Below are positions 46,258 to 55,078 of a DNA stretch of 64,000 nt, one piece after another. The stretch lies in the NCBI RefSeq assembly GCF_000236785.1, contig NZ_AGUF01000075.1, positions 62,001-126,000 of the forward strand, written 5' to 3'. The notes under the pieces were generated by a model, which saw nothing but the letters and a program-made list of their open reading frames with translations, ran no database searches and was not told the DNA's origin. The position numbers and the translations under genes are program-made. How positions within the stretch are numbered: the first letter of the stretch is position 1; each line of letters begins with the position of its first letter. The DNA comes from Achromobacter arsenitoxydans SY8 (GTDB lineage: Bacteria; Pseudomonadota; Gammaproteobacteria; Burkholderiales; Burkholderiaceae_B).

Positions 46258-47115
46258 TCAGGAGCCGGCCGGCTTGCCCGTCGCCACGTCGATGACCGAG
46301 CCGTCTTCCAGGCTGACGCGGTAGATCTCGCGCACGACGTTGCCGGCGAAGCCGATCTCGACGATGGACACGTCCTTGAACGTGGTGTCGATGCCGTCGG
46401 GCAGCACGGCGTTGAACTTGTCCGACTCCTGCTTCATGGCGTCCTGCAGGCGCGCGTCATAGGGCGCCATGCTGTAGACCAGCGTGGTGTGCGGGTTGTG
46501 GGCGCGCACTTCCTTGCCGTCCTGCATGATGTTCACGCCGCTCACGCCCATGGTCTTGACCAGGTCCTTGCCGGCATCGCCCATCTTGGCGTACACCGGG
46601 CCGGTCACGCGCGGCAGCGGGCCGTCGCGCAAGGGCGCCAGCGCGGCGGTGGCCACGGTGTTGTAGCGCATCATGTCTTCGAAGCCCTGGCCGCTCTTGA
46701 CCACGCCCAGGTCCAGCCACCACGGGTGGCCCGCGCCCTTGGCAGCCTCGGTGGGGTAGAAGGTCTTGAGCGTGAGGCGCAGCGGGGCAGGCGGCTTGGG
46801 CAGCGCCTTGAGCATGCGGGCGGGCGTGGCCGGATCGGCGCTGTGGATGTGGACCACGGTGACGTGCGGCATGTTGGGCGTCTCCGCCTCGGTCTTCAGG
46901 CCCAGCTTCAGCAGGTCTTCCTTGAGCGCGCCGTTCACCTTGGCGTCCAGGATGGCGTTCACTTCCTGCGGCAGGCGGTAGACGACACCGTAGGTGGCCT
47001 TGTGCGCGCGGAACTCCGGCTTGTCGAGCGCGCTGTTGTCGATGGGCGCGGCAGCGTCGGCTGCGCTGGTGGAGAGGAGGCCGAAGGCGGCCAGATGCAA
47101 TGCACGTTTGATCAT
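46258..47115 (-). CDS. Exported protein with two HxT motifs (2H phosphoesterase-like)
   Basis: A 285-residue exported protein. It has a signal peptide (LHLAAFGLLSTSAADAAA). Two widely spaced histidine motifs occur, H84-V-T86 in MPHVTVVHIHS and H209-T-T211 in NPHTTLVYS, each at the end of a beta-strand. This is the diagnostic layout of two-histidine (2H) phosphoesterases such as cyclic nucleotide phosphodiesterases, LigT and AKAP18-like proteins. Substrates would be RNA or cyclic phosphates. A secreted 2H enzyme is uncommon. The call rests on motif spacing and predicted beta pattern. The gene has no close operon partner. Confidence 0.55.
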   Translation of the reverse strand: MIKRALHLAAFGLLSTSAADAAAPIDNSALDKPEFRAHKATYGVVYRLPQEVNAILDAKVNGALKEDLLKLGLKTEAETPNMPHVTVVHIHSADPATPARMLKALPKPPAPLRLTLKTFYPTEAAKGAGHPWWLDLGVVKSGQGFEDMMRYNTVATAALAPLRDGPLPRVTGPVYAKMGDAGKDLVKTMGVSGVNIMQDGKEVRAHNPHTTLVYSMAPYDARLQDAMKQESDKFNAVLPDGIDTTFKDVSIVEIGFAGNVVREIYRVSLEDGSVIDVATGKPAGS

Positions 47116-47259
47116 GGGGAACCCCTGTAGTCTTGGACGTGACCCGCGAGAGTCATCCGCAGTGTGGCCAGCGCGGATGTACTGCGTATTGCACCAGCCT
47201 GAAGATTCCCGATACCAGTCGCTGGTTAGCCGATAGCTCGGCCCGCGGCTGGTATCCCC

Positions 47260-47727
47260 CTACACCATGAAGACAATGGCGACGATGGCGATGCCCAGCA
47301 GCAGGTTCACGCCCACCAGGCGGCGGATGCCGCCCATGGCCTTGCCGCCCGCGGGCCAGTCCGACGCGGCAACCGCCTTGGCCAGCCGCTTGTAGAGCGC
47401 AAACCGGATATGGCCGTAGATGGCCATCATGACGATGCCGCCGGCGGCCATGAGGGTCCAGCTGCGGGGCATGAAGAACTTGCCGCCCGTTTGCGTCGCC
47501 TGGCTGGCGGCTTCGCCGATCATGCCGGCGCCGCTCAGCAGAATCACCGCGATGGCCGCCAGGACGGCGTTCAGGAACGGACCCAGCACCGATGCCATCA
47601 GCCTGAGTCGGACCGGCGGTTCAAGCTGCGCGGCCGCCGGCCGCAGGAAACAGTGCGCGAACAGCATGCCGCCCACCCAGAGGATCACGGCCATGACGTG
47701 GACGAATTTCAAGGAGGCGTAGAGCAT
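47260..47727 (-). CDS. CopD-like membrane protein
   Basis: A 155-residue, four-helix membrane protein. MLYASLKFVHVMAVILWVGGM with conserved His and Gly, and HCFLRPAA shortly after, resemble the CopD/YcnJ family of copper-resistance or haem-related membrane proteins. The role is uncertain. The start at 47727 is preferred because the family begins at this MLYASLKFVHV. It is divergent from the haem-uptake locus, with the Fur-like box in the intergenic region, so iron control of this gene is also possible. Confidence 0.75.
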   Translation of the reverse strand: MLYASLKFVHVMAVILWVGGMLFAHCFLRPAAAQLEPPVRLRLMASVLGPFLNAVLAAIAVILLSGAGMIGEAASQATQTGGKFFMPRSWTLMAAGGIVMMAIYGHIRFALYKRLAKAVAASDWPAGGKAMGGIRRLVGVNLLLGIAIVAIVFMV

Positions 47728-47834
47728 GCGGTCGGCCTGTAGGTGGTGCGGCCGCGGGAGGCGGCCGGGACTGTCCGCATGATATCGCCGTGCGCCATCT
47801 TGCGCGGACTTGACCAAAATCATGGTTTTCCATT

Positions 47835-47854
47835 TAGAATGAGATTGATTTCTA
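47835..47854. promoter_or_regulatory. Fur-like box upstream of hurI
   Basis: An AT-rich dyad TAGAA-N10-TTCTA with internal GAGATTGAT. It is an imperfect relative of the 19-bp Fur consensus, 30 bp before the hurI start and about 110 bp before the divergent CopD-like gene. Iron repression of hurI is known in Bordetella; this exact site is inferred. Confidence 0.55.
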
Positions 47855-47883
47855 TTTGTGGTTGAGAGTTCAGGGAGCCCTCC

Positions 47884-48393
47884 GTGCCGAATCCCGTGCT
47901 CGCCTCAGGCGACGCCGTTCACCTTCTGTACCGCGCCCATCACGGGTGGCTGCACGGCTGGCTGCGCGCCAAGCTGGGCAACACTTTCGACGCAGCGGAC
48001 CTGGCCCAGGACACGTTTGTGCGGGTGCTGCGCCACCGGCACGAGCTGGACGCCCTGCGCGAGCCGCGCGCCTACCTGACCACGATCGCCAAGCGCCTGC
48101 TGCTGAACCACCACCGCCGCCGCTCGGTGGAGCAGGCCTACATGGAAGCGCTGGCGCTGATGCCGGAAGATCTGGCTCCGTCCGCGGAACAGCGCCTGAT
48201 CATCCTGGAAACCCTGCAGGAAATCGACGAGATGCTGGCCGGGCTGTCGCTGCCCGCCCGCCAGGCGTTCCTGATGGCGCAGCTGGAAGGCCTGAGCCAC
48301 GGCGAGATCGCCGAACGCCTAAATGTGTCGCTGCGCACTGTCCACCGCTACATCACCAAGGGATTCGAGCAATGCATCATGGCGGTGATGTGA
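47884..48393 (+). CDS. hurI: ECF sigma factor of haem uptake
   Basis: A 169-residue FecI-type extracytoplasmic sigma factor. Region 2 (about 12-75; DAADLAQDTFVRVL) binds the -10 element. Region 4 (about 112-165; LPARQAFLMAQLEGLSHGEIAERLNVS, in part) binds -35. It is the first gene of a hurI-hurR-bhuRSTUV block identical in order to Bordetella, where HurI activates bhuR when haem is bound. It starts with GTG at 47884. A Fur-like box precedes it. Confidence 0.93.
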   Translation: MPNPVLASGDAVHLLYRAHHGWLHGWLRAKLGNTFDAADLAQDTFVRVLRHRHELDALREPRAYLTTIAKRLLLNHHRRRSVEQAYMEALALMPEDLAPSAEQRLIILETLQEIDEMLAGLSLPARQAFLMAQLEGLSHGEIAERLNVSLRTVHRYITKGFEQCIMAVM

Positions 48394-49382
48394 GCGCGCA
48401 GGGGGAAGGGGCAGGGGAACTGCCCGCCGTCGAGCGCAACGTCGCGCGCGAGGCCGCCCGCTGGCTGCTGCGGCTGAGCTCCGGCCGGGCCACCGATGCC
48501 GACGTCCACGCCTGTGACCAGTGGCGCGCCAGCAAGGCCGAGCACGAGCACGCCTGGCAGCGTGCGCAGCGCGTGAATGCGCGCTTCGGCCTGATTCCGT
48601 CGGCGCTGGGCATGGCGACCCTGAATCGCCCCGAGTTCAAGAGCCGCCGCGCCGCGCTGAAGACGCTGGTGGCGCTGGTGGTGGCCGGCCCCGTCGGCTG
48701 GGCCGCCTGGCGCGCCGATCCCCTGGACTGGAGCGCCGACTACCGCAGCGCGGCGGGCGAGCGCCGTACCGTGGCGCTGGCGGACGGTTCCACCCTGCAC
48801 CTGAACACCGCCAGCGCGGTCGACGTGCTGTTCGACGACGCTACCCGGCTGCTGCGGCTGCGTTCGGGCGAGATCGCCGTGCACGCGGTGGCGGACCCGG
48901 CGGCCCATCCGCGGCCCTTCGTGGTGCGCACGCGCCTGGGCGACATCGAGGCGCAGCCTTCGCGCTTCTGTGTGCGCCAGGACGGCGCGCACTGCCAGGT
49001 CAGCGTGCAGGAAGGGCGCGTGCGGGTCAGCAGCGGTGCGCAGCCTGGCAGCTACATCGACCTGGCCGTGGGCGAGCAGAGCAGCCTGACGGCCGAAGGG
49101 GCGGGCCCGGCGGCTCCGGCCGACCCGCATGCCGGCGACTGGATGCGCGGCGTGCTGTACGCCAGCGAGCTGCGGCTGGACCACTTTGCGGCCGAACTGG
49201 CGCGCTACCGGCAGGGCATCGTGCGCTGCGATCCCGAGATCGCGCACCTGCGGATTTCGGGAGCCTTCCAGCTGCACGATACCGACGCGGTGCTGGCGGC
49301 CTTGCCCGCGACCTTGCCGGTGCAGGTGCGCTATCGCACCCCGTACTGGGTGACGATCGCGCCGCGCGCCGCGGCCGCTTGA
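48372..49382 (+). CDS. hurR: FecR-family anti-sigma regulator
   Basis: A 336-residue inner-membrane FecR-type regulator. The N-terminal cytoplasmic DUF4880 domain (about 15-65; NVAREAARWLLRLSSGRATDADVHACDQWR, in part) binds the sigma factor. One TM helix (about 100-115; LKTLVALVVAGPVGW) precedes the periplasmic FecR domain (about 140-335). It transmits occupancy of BhuR to HurI. The ATG at 48372 overlaps hurI by 22 bp; a GTG at 48390 giving a GTGA overlap is an alternative start. The overlap implies coupled translation. Confidence 0.92.
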   Translation: MHHGGDVSAQGEGAGELPAVERNVAREAARWLLRLSSGRATDADVHACDQWRASKAEHEHAWQRAQRVNARFGLIPSALGMATLNRPEFKSRRAALKTLVALVVAGPVGWAAWRADPLDWSADYRSAAGERRTVALADGSTLHLNTASAVDVLFDDATRLLRLRSGEIAVHAVADPAAHPRPFVVRTRLGDIEAQPSRFCVRQDGAHCQVSVQEGRVRVSSGAQPGSYIDLAVGEQSSLTAEGAGPAAPADPHAGDWMRGVLYASELRLDHFAAELARYRQGIVRCDPEIAHLRISGAFQLHDTDAVLAALPATLPVQVRYRTPYWVTIAPRAAAA

Positions 49383-49385
49383 AAA

Positions 49386-49402
49386 TTTTTTTTGGCAATG
49401 TT
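49386..49402 (+). promoter_or_regulatory. T-rich GCAATGTT motif before bhuR
   Basis: A run of eight T followed by GGCAATGTT lies just after the hurR stop, 79 bp before bhuR. A similar T5-A-GCAATGTT occurs before bhuS (52149-52162). As the GGNAAT-like word recalls the -35 of FecI-type sigma factors, it could be part of a HurI promoter. No matching -10 was identified. Confidence 0.3.
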
Positions 49403-49480
49403 GTCCGGTTTTGATTTCACGAGGGTCATGGTCTGTATAGGCAACCAAATGCCGATACCTGTTGGATCGAAAGGACGACC

Positions 49481-52105
49481 ATGGCTTACTACCCCGCCGG
49501 CCGCGCGAGCGGCTCCCGACCAGCCCAAGGCGCGCAATGCCGGCTGACCCGTCTTACCGCCGCGGTGCATGCGGCGCTGGCCCTGGCTGCGGTATCCGCC
49601 GCGATGCTGCCCGTGTCGCCCGCGCAGGCGCAGGGGGCGGCGGTGGCCCAGGCCGGGGCGCGCGGCTACAGCATTCCGGCCGGCGCGCTGGCCGACGCGC
49701 TGCCGCGCTTTGCGGACAGCGCCGGCGTGACGGTGCTGTTCGACGCCGCGCTGGTGGGGCAGCGCCGCACGCAGGGACTGGATGGGGTGTATTCCGTGCA
49801 TGAAGGCTTCTCGCGCCTGCTGGCCGGCAGCGGCCTGGGCGTTCAGGAACGCAGCGCGGGCGTGTTCGTGCTGCAGGCGCTGCCGCAGGGCGGAGTAACG
49901 CAGCTTGCGCCCGTCCTGGTCGACGGCGAGCTCGCCGCGGTCGTGCCGGCCTGGGAAACCAGCACCGACCGCCGCCGCATGGACGACCTGCAGATCAGGA
50001 GCTGGTCCGACCTGGGCAAGCGCGCCGAGCCGGGCGTTAGCTTCAACCGCCAGAACAACAGCATCAACATCCGCGGCCTGGACCAGGACCGCGTGCTGAC
50101 GCGGGTCGACGGCATCCGCCTGCCCTGGCTGGATGACGGCGCGCGCGGCGTGAAGGGCGGCCTCGAGGCCGTGGACTTCAACAGCCTGTCGCGGCTGGAC
50201 ATCGTGCGCGGCGCGGACGCCAGCAGCGGCGGTTCGGGCGCGATTTCCGGCATTGCCGACCTGCACACGCTCAATCCGTCGGACCTGCTGACCGACGGCA
50301 AGACCTTCGGCGCGCTGGCCAAGACCGATTTCGACTCCGCCGACAACAGCTGGGGCGCCAACGCCGCGCTGGCCGGCCAGATCCACAGCAACACGTTCTG
50401 GCTGGTGCAGGCGGGCGTGCGCAACGGCCACGAGCTGGACAACCGCGGCGACGTTGGCGGCTACGGCCCCAAGCGCAGCGAGCCCAGCCCCGAGGACTAC
50501 GACCAGCGCAGCTTCCTGCTGAAACTGCAGCAGCGCGTCGAAGGCGGCCACCGCTTCGGCCTGACGGGCGAATACTTCAAGCGCGACGCCGACATCGACA
50601 GCATGTGGGAGCAGGGCCCGGGCACCAGCTACCTGATCGGCGAAAACAGTACGCGCAAGGAAACCGAGCGCGAGCGCGTGTCGTTCGACTATTCGTACAC
50701 GGCGCCGGGCTCTGGCGGCCTGATCGACACGGCCACCGCGGTGGTGTACTGGCAGCGCGTGCGCCTGGACAACTCGCAGAACGCGATCCGCAGCGTCGAT
50801 TCGCGCGCCTACGCCATACCAGGCGATCCATTCCGCTACGGCTTCCCGAATGGTCCTTACGGGCGCAGCAATTCCATTCAGCAGACGCTGTTCGGCGCGA
50901 GTACGGAATTCACCAAGCGCCTGGCTGGCTCGACGGTGTCGCAACTGTGGACGTTCGGCGGCGAGTGGTACGGCAACAAGACCGAACAGAACTCCAGCGG
51001 CTACGACAACTGCCCGTTTATCCCCCCGGGCACGCGAGCGCCCATGGGCCCGCGCGCGTGCGACATGCTGCACACCAATCAGGCCGACGTCCCGCAGTCC
51101 AAGGGCGACCAGTGGGCGCTGTGGGTGCAGGACGAGTTCAGCTTCGCCGATGGCCGCTACACCATCATGCCGGCCTTGCGCTACGACCATTACGAGCAGC
51201 GGCCGCAGTCCAGCGCCAGCTACAACAGCAATCCGAACGCGGGTCCGCTGCCGCCGTCCAACAGCGGCAGCCGCTTTTCGCCCAAGCTGCTGGCCACCTG
51301 GAAGGCCGCGGACGAGCTGAGCCTCTACGCCCAGTACGCTTACGGCTTCAAGGCGCCCAGCGCCACGCAGCTCTACACCAACTACGGCGGCCCGGGCACC
51401 TACCTGCGCGTCGGCAATCCGTACCTGAAGCCCGAAACCAGCAAGGGCTGGGAGCTGGGCGCGAAGATCGGCTCCGACGACCTGGGCGGTGCGGTATCGT
51501 TGTTTGATAATCGTTATCAGAACTTCATCGACGGCGATGTGCCGCTCAACCCCAATTCGCCGCAGTGGCAGCCGGGCTGGGCGGGGCAGTATCCCCTGGG
51601 CGTGACGGGCAACGTCAACCGCGCCAAGGTCCGCATCTACGGCGCCGAGGCCAGCGCGCACTGGAAGTTCGCGCCGGGCTGGCGCACGTGGGGCTCGCTG
51701 GCGTGGGCCGTGGGCAAGGACGAAGGCACGGGGCAGTACCTGAATTCCGTGGCGCCGCTGAAGGCGGTGCTGGGCGTGGGCTACGGCCGCGACGTGTGGG
51801 GCGTGGATGCAATGCTGACCACCGCGCTGCAGCGCAACAAGGTCGAGTATCCGGAACCCGCGACCGGTGCGCCCAACCCGGACTTCAAGGCGCCGGGCTA
51901 TGGCGTGGTGGACCTGATGGGGTACTGGCGTCCTGCCGCGGTGAAGGGCTTGCAGGTGCAGGCGGGCGTGTTCAACCTGTTCGACAAGAAGTACTGGGAA
52001 GCCATCAACGTGCCGACCGCGGGGGCCATCACGATCCCGCGTCCGGTCGACTGGTACACGGAACCGGGACGCAGCGTGCGCGTCTCACTGACTTATCAAT
52101 ATTGA
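49481..52105 (+). CDS. bhuR: TonB-dependent haem receptor
   Basis: An 874-residue outer-membrane haem/haemoprotein receptor. A long signal peptide ends at SPAQAQ (about 51). An N-terminal STN signalling domain (about 60-115; IPAGALADALPRFADSAGVTVLF, in part) contacts HurR. The plug (about 150-270) contains NNSINIRGLDQDRVLTRVDGI. The barrel carries the haem-receptor boxes FKAP (623-626) and NPYL (646-649), matching FRAP/NPNL, with an intervening region lacking the usual His and holding Tyr residues. It ends in an aromatic-rich last strand. The position after hurIR matches Bordetella bhuR. Confidence 0.94.
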   Translation: MAYYPAGRASGSRPAQGAQCRLTRLTAAVHAALALAAVSAAMLPVSPAQAQGAAVAQAGARGYSIPAGALADALPRFADSAGVTVLFDAALVGQRRTQGLDGVYSVHEGFSRLLAGSGLGVQERSAGVFVLQALPQGGVTQLAPVLVDGELAAVVPAWETSTDRRRMDDLQIRSWSDLGKRAEPGVSFNRQNNSINIRGLDQDRVLTRVDGIRLPWLDDGARGVKGGLEAVDFNSLSRLDIVRGADASSGGSGAISGIADLHTLNPSDLLTDGKTFGALAKTDFDSADNSWGANAALAGQIHSNTFWLVQAGVRNGHELDNRGDVGGYGPKRSEPSPEDYDQRSFLLKLQQRVEGGHRFGLTGEYFKRDADIDSMWEQGPGTSYLIGENSTRKETERERVSFDYSYTAPGSGGLIDTATAVVYWQRVRLDNSQNAIRSVDSRAYAIPGDPFRYGFPNGPYGRSNSIQQTLFGASTEFTKRLAGSTVSQLWTFGGEWYGNKTEQNSSGYDNCPFIPPGTRAPMGPRACDMLHTNQADVPQSKGDQWALWVQDEFSFADGRYTIMPALRYDHYEQRPQSSASYNSNPNAGPLPPSNSGSRFSPKLLATWKAADELSLYAQYAYGFKAPSATQLYTNYGGPGTYLRVGNPYLKPETSKGWELGAKIGSDDLGGAVSLFDNRYQNFIDGDVPLNPNSPQWQPGWAGQYPLGVTGNVNRAKVRIYGAEASAHWKFAPGWRTWGSLAWAVGKDEGTGQYLNSVAPLKAVLGVGYGRDVWGVDAMLTTALQRNKVEYPEPATGAPNPDFKAPGYGVVDLMGYWRPAAVKGLQVQAGVFNLFDKKYWEAINVPTAGAITIPRPVDWYTEPGRSVRVSLTYQY

Positions 52106-52148
52106 GTTCGGTCCGCCGCCATCTGGCGCAGACCGGACCCGGCGGCGG

Positions 52149-52162
52149 TTTTTAGCAATGTT
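52149..52162 (+). promoter_or_regulatory. T-rich GCAATGTT motif before bhuS
   Basis: TTTTT-A-GCAATGTT precedes bhuS by 24 bp and resembles the element before bhuR (49386-49402). It might mark a second start for bhuSTUV. The evidence is only this shared word. Confidence 0.25.
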
Positions 52163-52185
52163 TGGCACCGGCCGGAGGGCCTACG

Positions 52186-53232
52186 ATGACGAATACCGAT
52201 TTCACGACCCGCGCTGAGGAACTGCGCGCCCGCAACGAAGCCCTGGCGGCCTCGCAACCCGGGCTGCGCGCCCGCAACCTGGCCCAGGCGCTGGGCGTGT
52301 CCGAGGCCGAATGGGTGGCCGCGGGCTGTGGCGGCGTGAAGGCGACTGCGCTGCACGGAGCGCCGCAGGAAATTTTCCGCGAGTTGGGCACGCTGGGCGA
52401 GGTCATGGCGCTGACCCGCAATGACTGGTGTGTGCACGAGCGCCACGGCATGTATGAGGACATCCAGGCCGAAGGTCCGGTGGGCCTGGTGCTGGGACCG
52501 GACATTGATCTGCGCGTGTTCTTCACCGCGTGGAAATCCGCCTGGGCGGTCGAACAGGACGGGCGCCACAGCCTCCAGTTCTTCGACGGCGCGGGCGTGG
52601 CGGTGCACAAGGTCTACCGTACCGACGCCACCGACGCGGCCGCTTATGACGCGCTGGTCGCGCAATTCGCAGGCGAATCGCAATGGCCCGTGGCCGAACC
52701 CTACGCGCCGTCCGCCGACGCCGATCAGGTCGAAGACGCGCAGGCCTGGCGCGAAGCCTGGCTGGGCATGAAGGACACGCACGAATTCTTCCCGCTGCTG
52801 CGCAAGTTCAAGGTCTCGCGCCTGGCGGCGCTGGCCGCGGCCGGGGAAGACCTGGCGCAGCCGGTGCCGGCCGACGCCGTGGAACGCATGCTGCAGTCGG
52901 CGTCGGAATCCGCCTTGCCCATCATGTGCTTCGTGGGCAACCGCGGCATGATCCAGATCCACTCCGGTCCGGTCCAGTCGCTGCGCCGCACGGGGCCCTG
53001 GTTCAACGTGCTGGACCCGAAGTTCAACCTGCATCTGGACACCACCGCCATCGCGTCGGCGTGGGTGGTCAACAAGCCCACGACCGACGGTTGGGTCACC
53101 TCGCTGGAGGTCTATGCGTCCACGGGCGACCTGATCGTGCAGTTCTTTGGCGAACGCAAGCCCGGCAAGCCGGAACTGGCGGGCTGGCGGGAACTGATGG
53201 TGGGCCTGTGCAGCGCGCCGCTGGCCGCTTGA
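52186..53232 (+). CDS. bhuS: Cytoplasmic haem-degrading/haem-binding protein
   Basis: A 348-residue HemS/ChuS/HmuS family protein with two structural repeats. It accepts haem imported by BhuTUV and either traffics or degrades it. GEVMALTRNDWCVHERHGMY (about 74-93) is the family's first-repeat core, and PIMCFVGNRGMIQIHSGPV and FNLHLDT belong to the second. A GGAGGG precedes the ATG at 52186. It lies 80 bp after bhuR and 18 bp before bhuT, in the bhu operon. Confidence 0.94.
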   Translation: MTNTDFTTRAEELRARNEALAASQPGLRARNLAQALGVSEAEWVAAGCGGVKATALHGAPQEIFRELGTLGEVMALTRNDWCVHERHGMYEDIQAEGPVGLVLGPDIDLRVFFTAWKSAWAVEQDGRHSLQFFDGAGVAVHKVYRTDATDAAAYDALVAQFAGESQWPVAEPYAPSADADQVEDAQAWREAWLGMKDTHEFFPLLRKFKVSRLAALAAAGEDLAQPVPADAVERMLQSASESALPIMCFVGNRGMIQIHSGPVQSLRRTGPWFNVLDPKFNLHLDTTAIASAWVVNKPTTDGWVTSLEVYASTGDLIVQFFGERKPGKPELAGWRELMVGLCSAPLAA

Positions 53233-53250
53233 GCGCATAAGGAAGCAGCG

Positions 53251-54081
53251 ATGAAAAAATGGCTGGCAGTGGCGGCGTGGTTGGCGGCGGCAAGCGCGCA
53301 GGCGGCGCCGCCCGAAAGGGTGGTGACGCTGGGCGGCAGCGTGACCGAGATCGTGTACCAGCTCGGGCAGGGCGACAAGCTGGTCGGAGACGATCTCTCC
53401 AGCCTGTATCCCGAGGCGGCGACCAAGCTGCCGCGCGTCGGCTATTACCGCTCGGTGCCGGTGGAAGGCGTGCTGGCGCTCAAACCGGACCTGGTCCTGG
53501 CGTCGGAACAGGCGGGGCCGCCCGACGCGCTCAAGCGACTGGGCGACGTCGGCGTGCGCATCGTGACCGTGCCGGATACACCGTCGGTGGATTCGTTGAA
53601 AGCGCGCATCCGCAACATCGCCGAGGCGCTGGATGTCGCGCCCGCCGGCGAAAGCATGGTGGCCGACATCACGCGCGACCTGAAGGCGGTGGAAGCCATC
53701 CCCGGCACCGGCGCGCGCGCGATCCTGCTGCTCAACCGCACCGGCACCCTGCAGGGCGCGGGCGGCGGCACGGCCGCCAACGAGGTCATGACGATGGCGG
53801 GGCTGGTGAACGTGCTGAAGGACCAGCACGGCTATAAGCCGGTGTCCGCCGAGGCCGTCAGCGCGCTGGCGCCGGACGTGATCGTCGTCACCCGGACGTC
53901 GCTGGACGCTTCGGGCGGGCTGGACAAGCTGCTGGCCCAGCCGGGCATCGCCTCCACGCCCGCCGCCGCGCGCAAGCGCGTCATCGTGATGGACGACCTG
54001 CTGCTGCTGGGCATGGGCCCGCGCCTGCCGCTGGCGCTGACCGAACTCAAGCGGGAGGCCGCCGGTGTCATGGGGCGGTAG
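53251..54081 (+). CDS. bhuT: Periplasmic haem-binding protein
   Basis: A 276-residue cluster-A-III periplasmic binding protein for haem. The signal peptide (MKKWLAVAAWLAAASAQA) is followed by PERVVTLGGSVTEIVYQLG. The haem ligand Tyr is likely in GYYRS (about 67-70), as in ShuT/PhuT. The fold has two lobes joined by a long helix. It delivers haem from BhuR to BhuUV. The stop overlaps the start of bhuU by 17 bp. Confidence 0.94.
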   Translation: MKKWLAVAAWLAAASAQAAPPERVVTLGGSVTEIVYQLGQGDKLVGDDLSSLYPEAATKLPRVGYYRSVPVEGVLALKPDLVLASEQAGPPDALKRLGDVGVRIVTVPDTPSVDSLKARIRNIAEALDVAPAGESMVADITRDLKAVEAIPGTGARAILLLNRTGTLQGAGGGTAANEVMTMAGLVNVLKDQHGYKPVSAEAVSALAPDVIVVTRTSLDASGGLDKLLAQPGIASTPAAARKRVIVMDDLLLLGMGPRLPLALTELKREAAGVMGR

Positions 54082-55078
54082 CGCGGGGCGCGTTTCGGCG
54101 CCGCTGGCGCTGGCGTTGCTGGGCGCGGCCATGGCAGTGATCGCGCTGGCCGCCAGCAGCAGCGGGGCGGTGCAGATTCCCCTGCGCGACATCCCCGCGC
54201 TGTTGTGGGGCGATCCCGCGCCGGGCGATGCGCTCTGGCGCAACGTGCTGATCGACATCCGCCTGCCGCGGGTGCTGTTCGCCATGGTGGCCGGCGCCGC
54301 GCTGGCCATTTCCGGCGCGGCCATGCAGGCGCTGTTCCGCAATCCGCTGGCGGAGCCTGGCCTGATCGGCATATCCGCCGGCGGGTCGCTGGGGGCGGTG
54401 GCCGCCATCGTGCTGACGTCGGGCGGCTTCTGGGTGCTGGCGCCCGCGGCCTTCGGCGGCAGCCTGCTTGCCACCTTCTGCGCCTACACGCTGGGCCGGC
54501 GCGTGCCGGGCGTGGCGGGCCTGCTGCTGGCGGGCATCGCCATCAATGCGGTGGCCGGGGCGATGATCGGCCTGTTCACCTTTGTGGCCAACGATGCCCA
54601 GCTGCGCGACCTGACCTTCTGGACCATGGGCAGCCTGGCGGGCGCCAAATGGAGCCTGCTGGCGTTCCTGGGGCCCTGGGTGCTGCTGATGTCGTGGTGG
54701 CTGATGCGCCAGTGGCGCGTCATGAACGCCTTGCTGCTGGGCGAGCGCGAAGCCCAGCACCTGGGCTATGCGCTCAAGCGCGTGCGCGCCCAGCTCGTGC
54801 TGGCCTGCGCGCTGATCGTGGGCCCCCTGGTGGCGGCGACCGGCGGCATCGGCTTCGTGGGCCTGGTGGTGCCGCATCTGGTGCGCATGACGCTGGGCGC
54901 CAACCATCGCTGGCTGCTGCCCGCCTGCGTGCTGGGCGGCGCCCTGGCGCTGACCCTGGCCGACTGGCTGGCGCGCGTCGCGGTGGTGCCCGCGGAGTTG
55001 CCGATCGGGCTGGTGACCAGCCTGGTGGGCGGCCCCTTCTTCTTGTGGCTGCTGGCGCGCGGCCGGAGGCACGGATGA
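54065..55078 (+). CDS. bhuU: Haem ABC transporter permease
   Basis: A 337-residue FecCD-family permease with about ten TM helices. DIRLPRVLFAMVAGAALAISGAAMQALFRNPLAEPGLIG (in part) is the family signature, followed by GGIGFVGLVVPHLVRMTLG near the C-terminus. It works as a homodimer with BhuV to move haem into the cytoplasm. It starts with GTG at 54065 inside the bhuT end and overlaps bhuV by 4 bp. Confidence 0.94.
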   Translation: MSWGGSAGRVSAPLALALLGAAMAVIALAASSSGAVQIPLRDIPALLWGDPAPGDALWRNVLIDIRLPRVLFAMVAGAALAISGAAMQALFRNPLAEPGLIGISAGGSLGAVAAIVLTSGGFWVLAPAAFGGSLLATFCAYTLGRRVPGVAGLLLAGIAINAVAGAMIGLFTFVANDAQLRDLTFWTMGSLAGAKWSLLAFLGPWVLLMSWWLMRQWRVMNALLLGEREAQHLGYALKRVRAQLVLACALIVGPLVAATGGIGFVGLVVPHLVRMTLGANHRWLLPACVLGGALALTLADWLARVAVVPAELPIGLVTSLVGGPFFLWLLARGRRHG

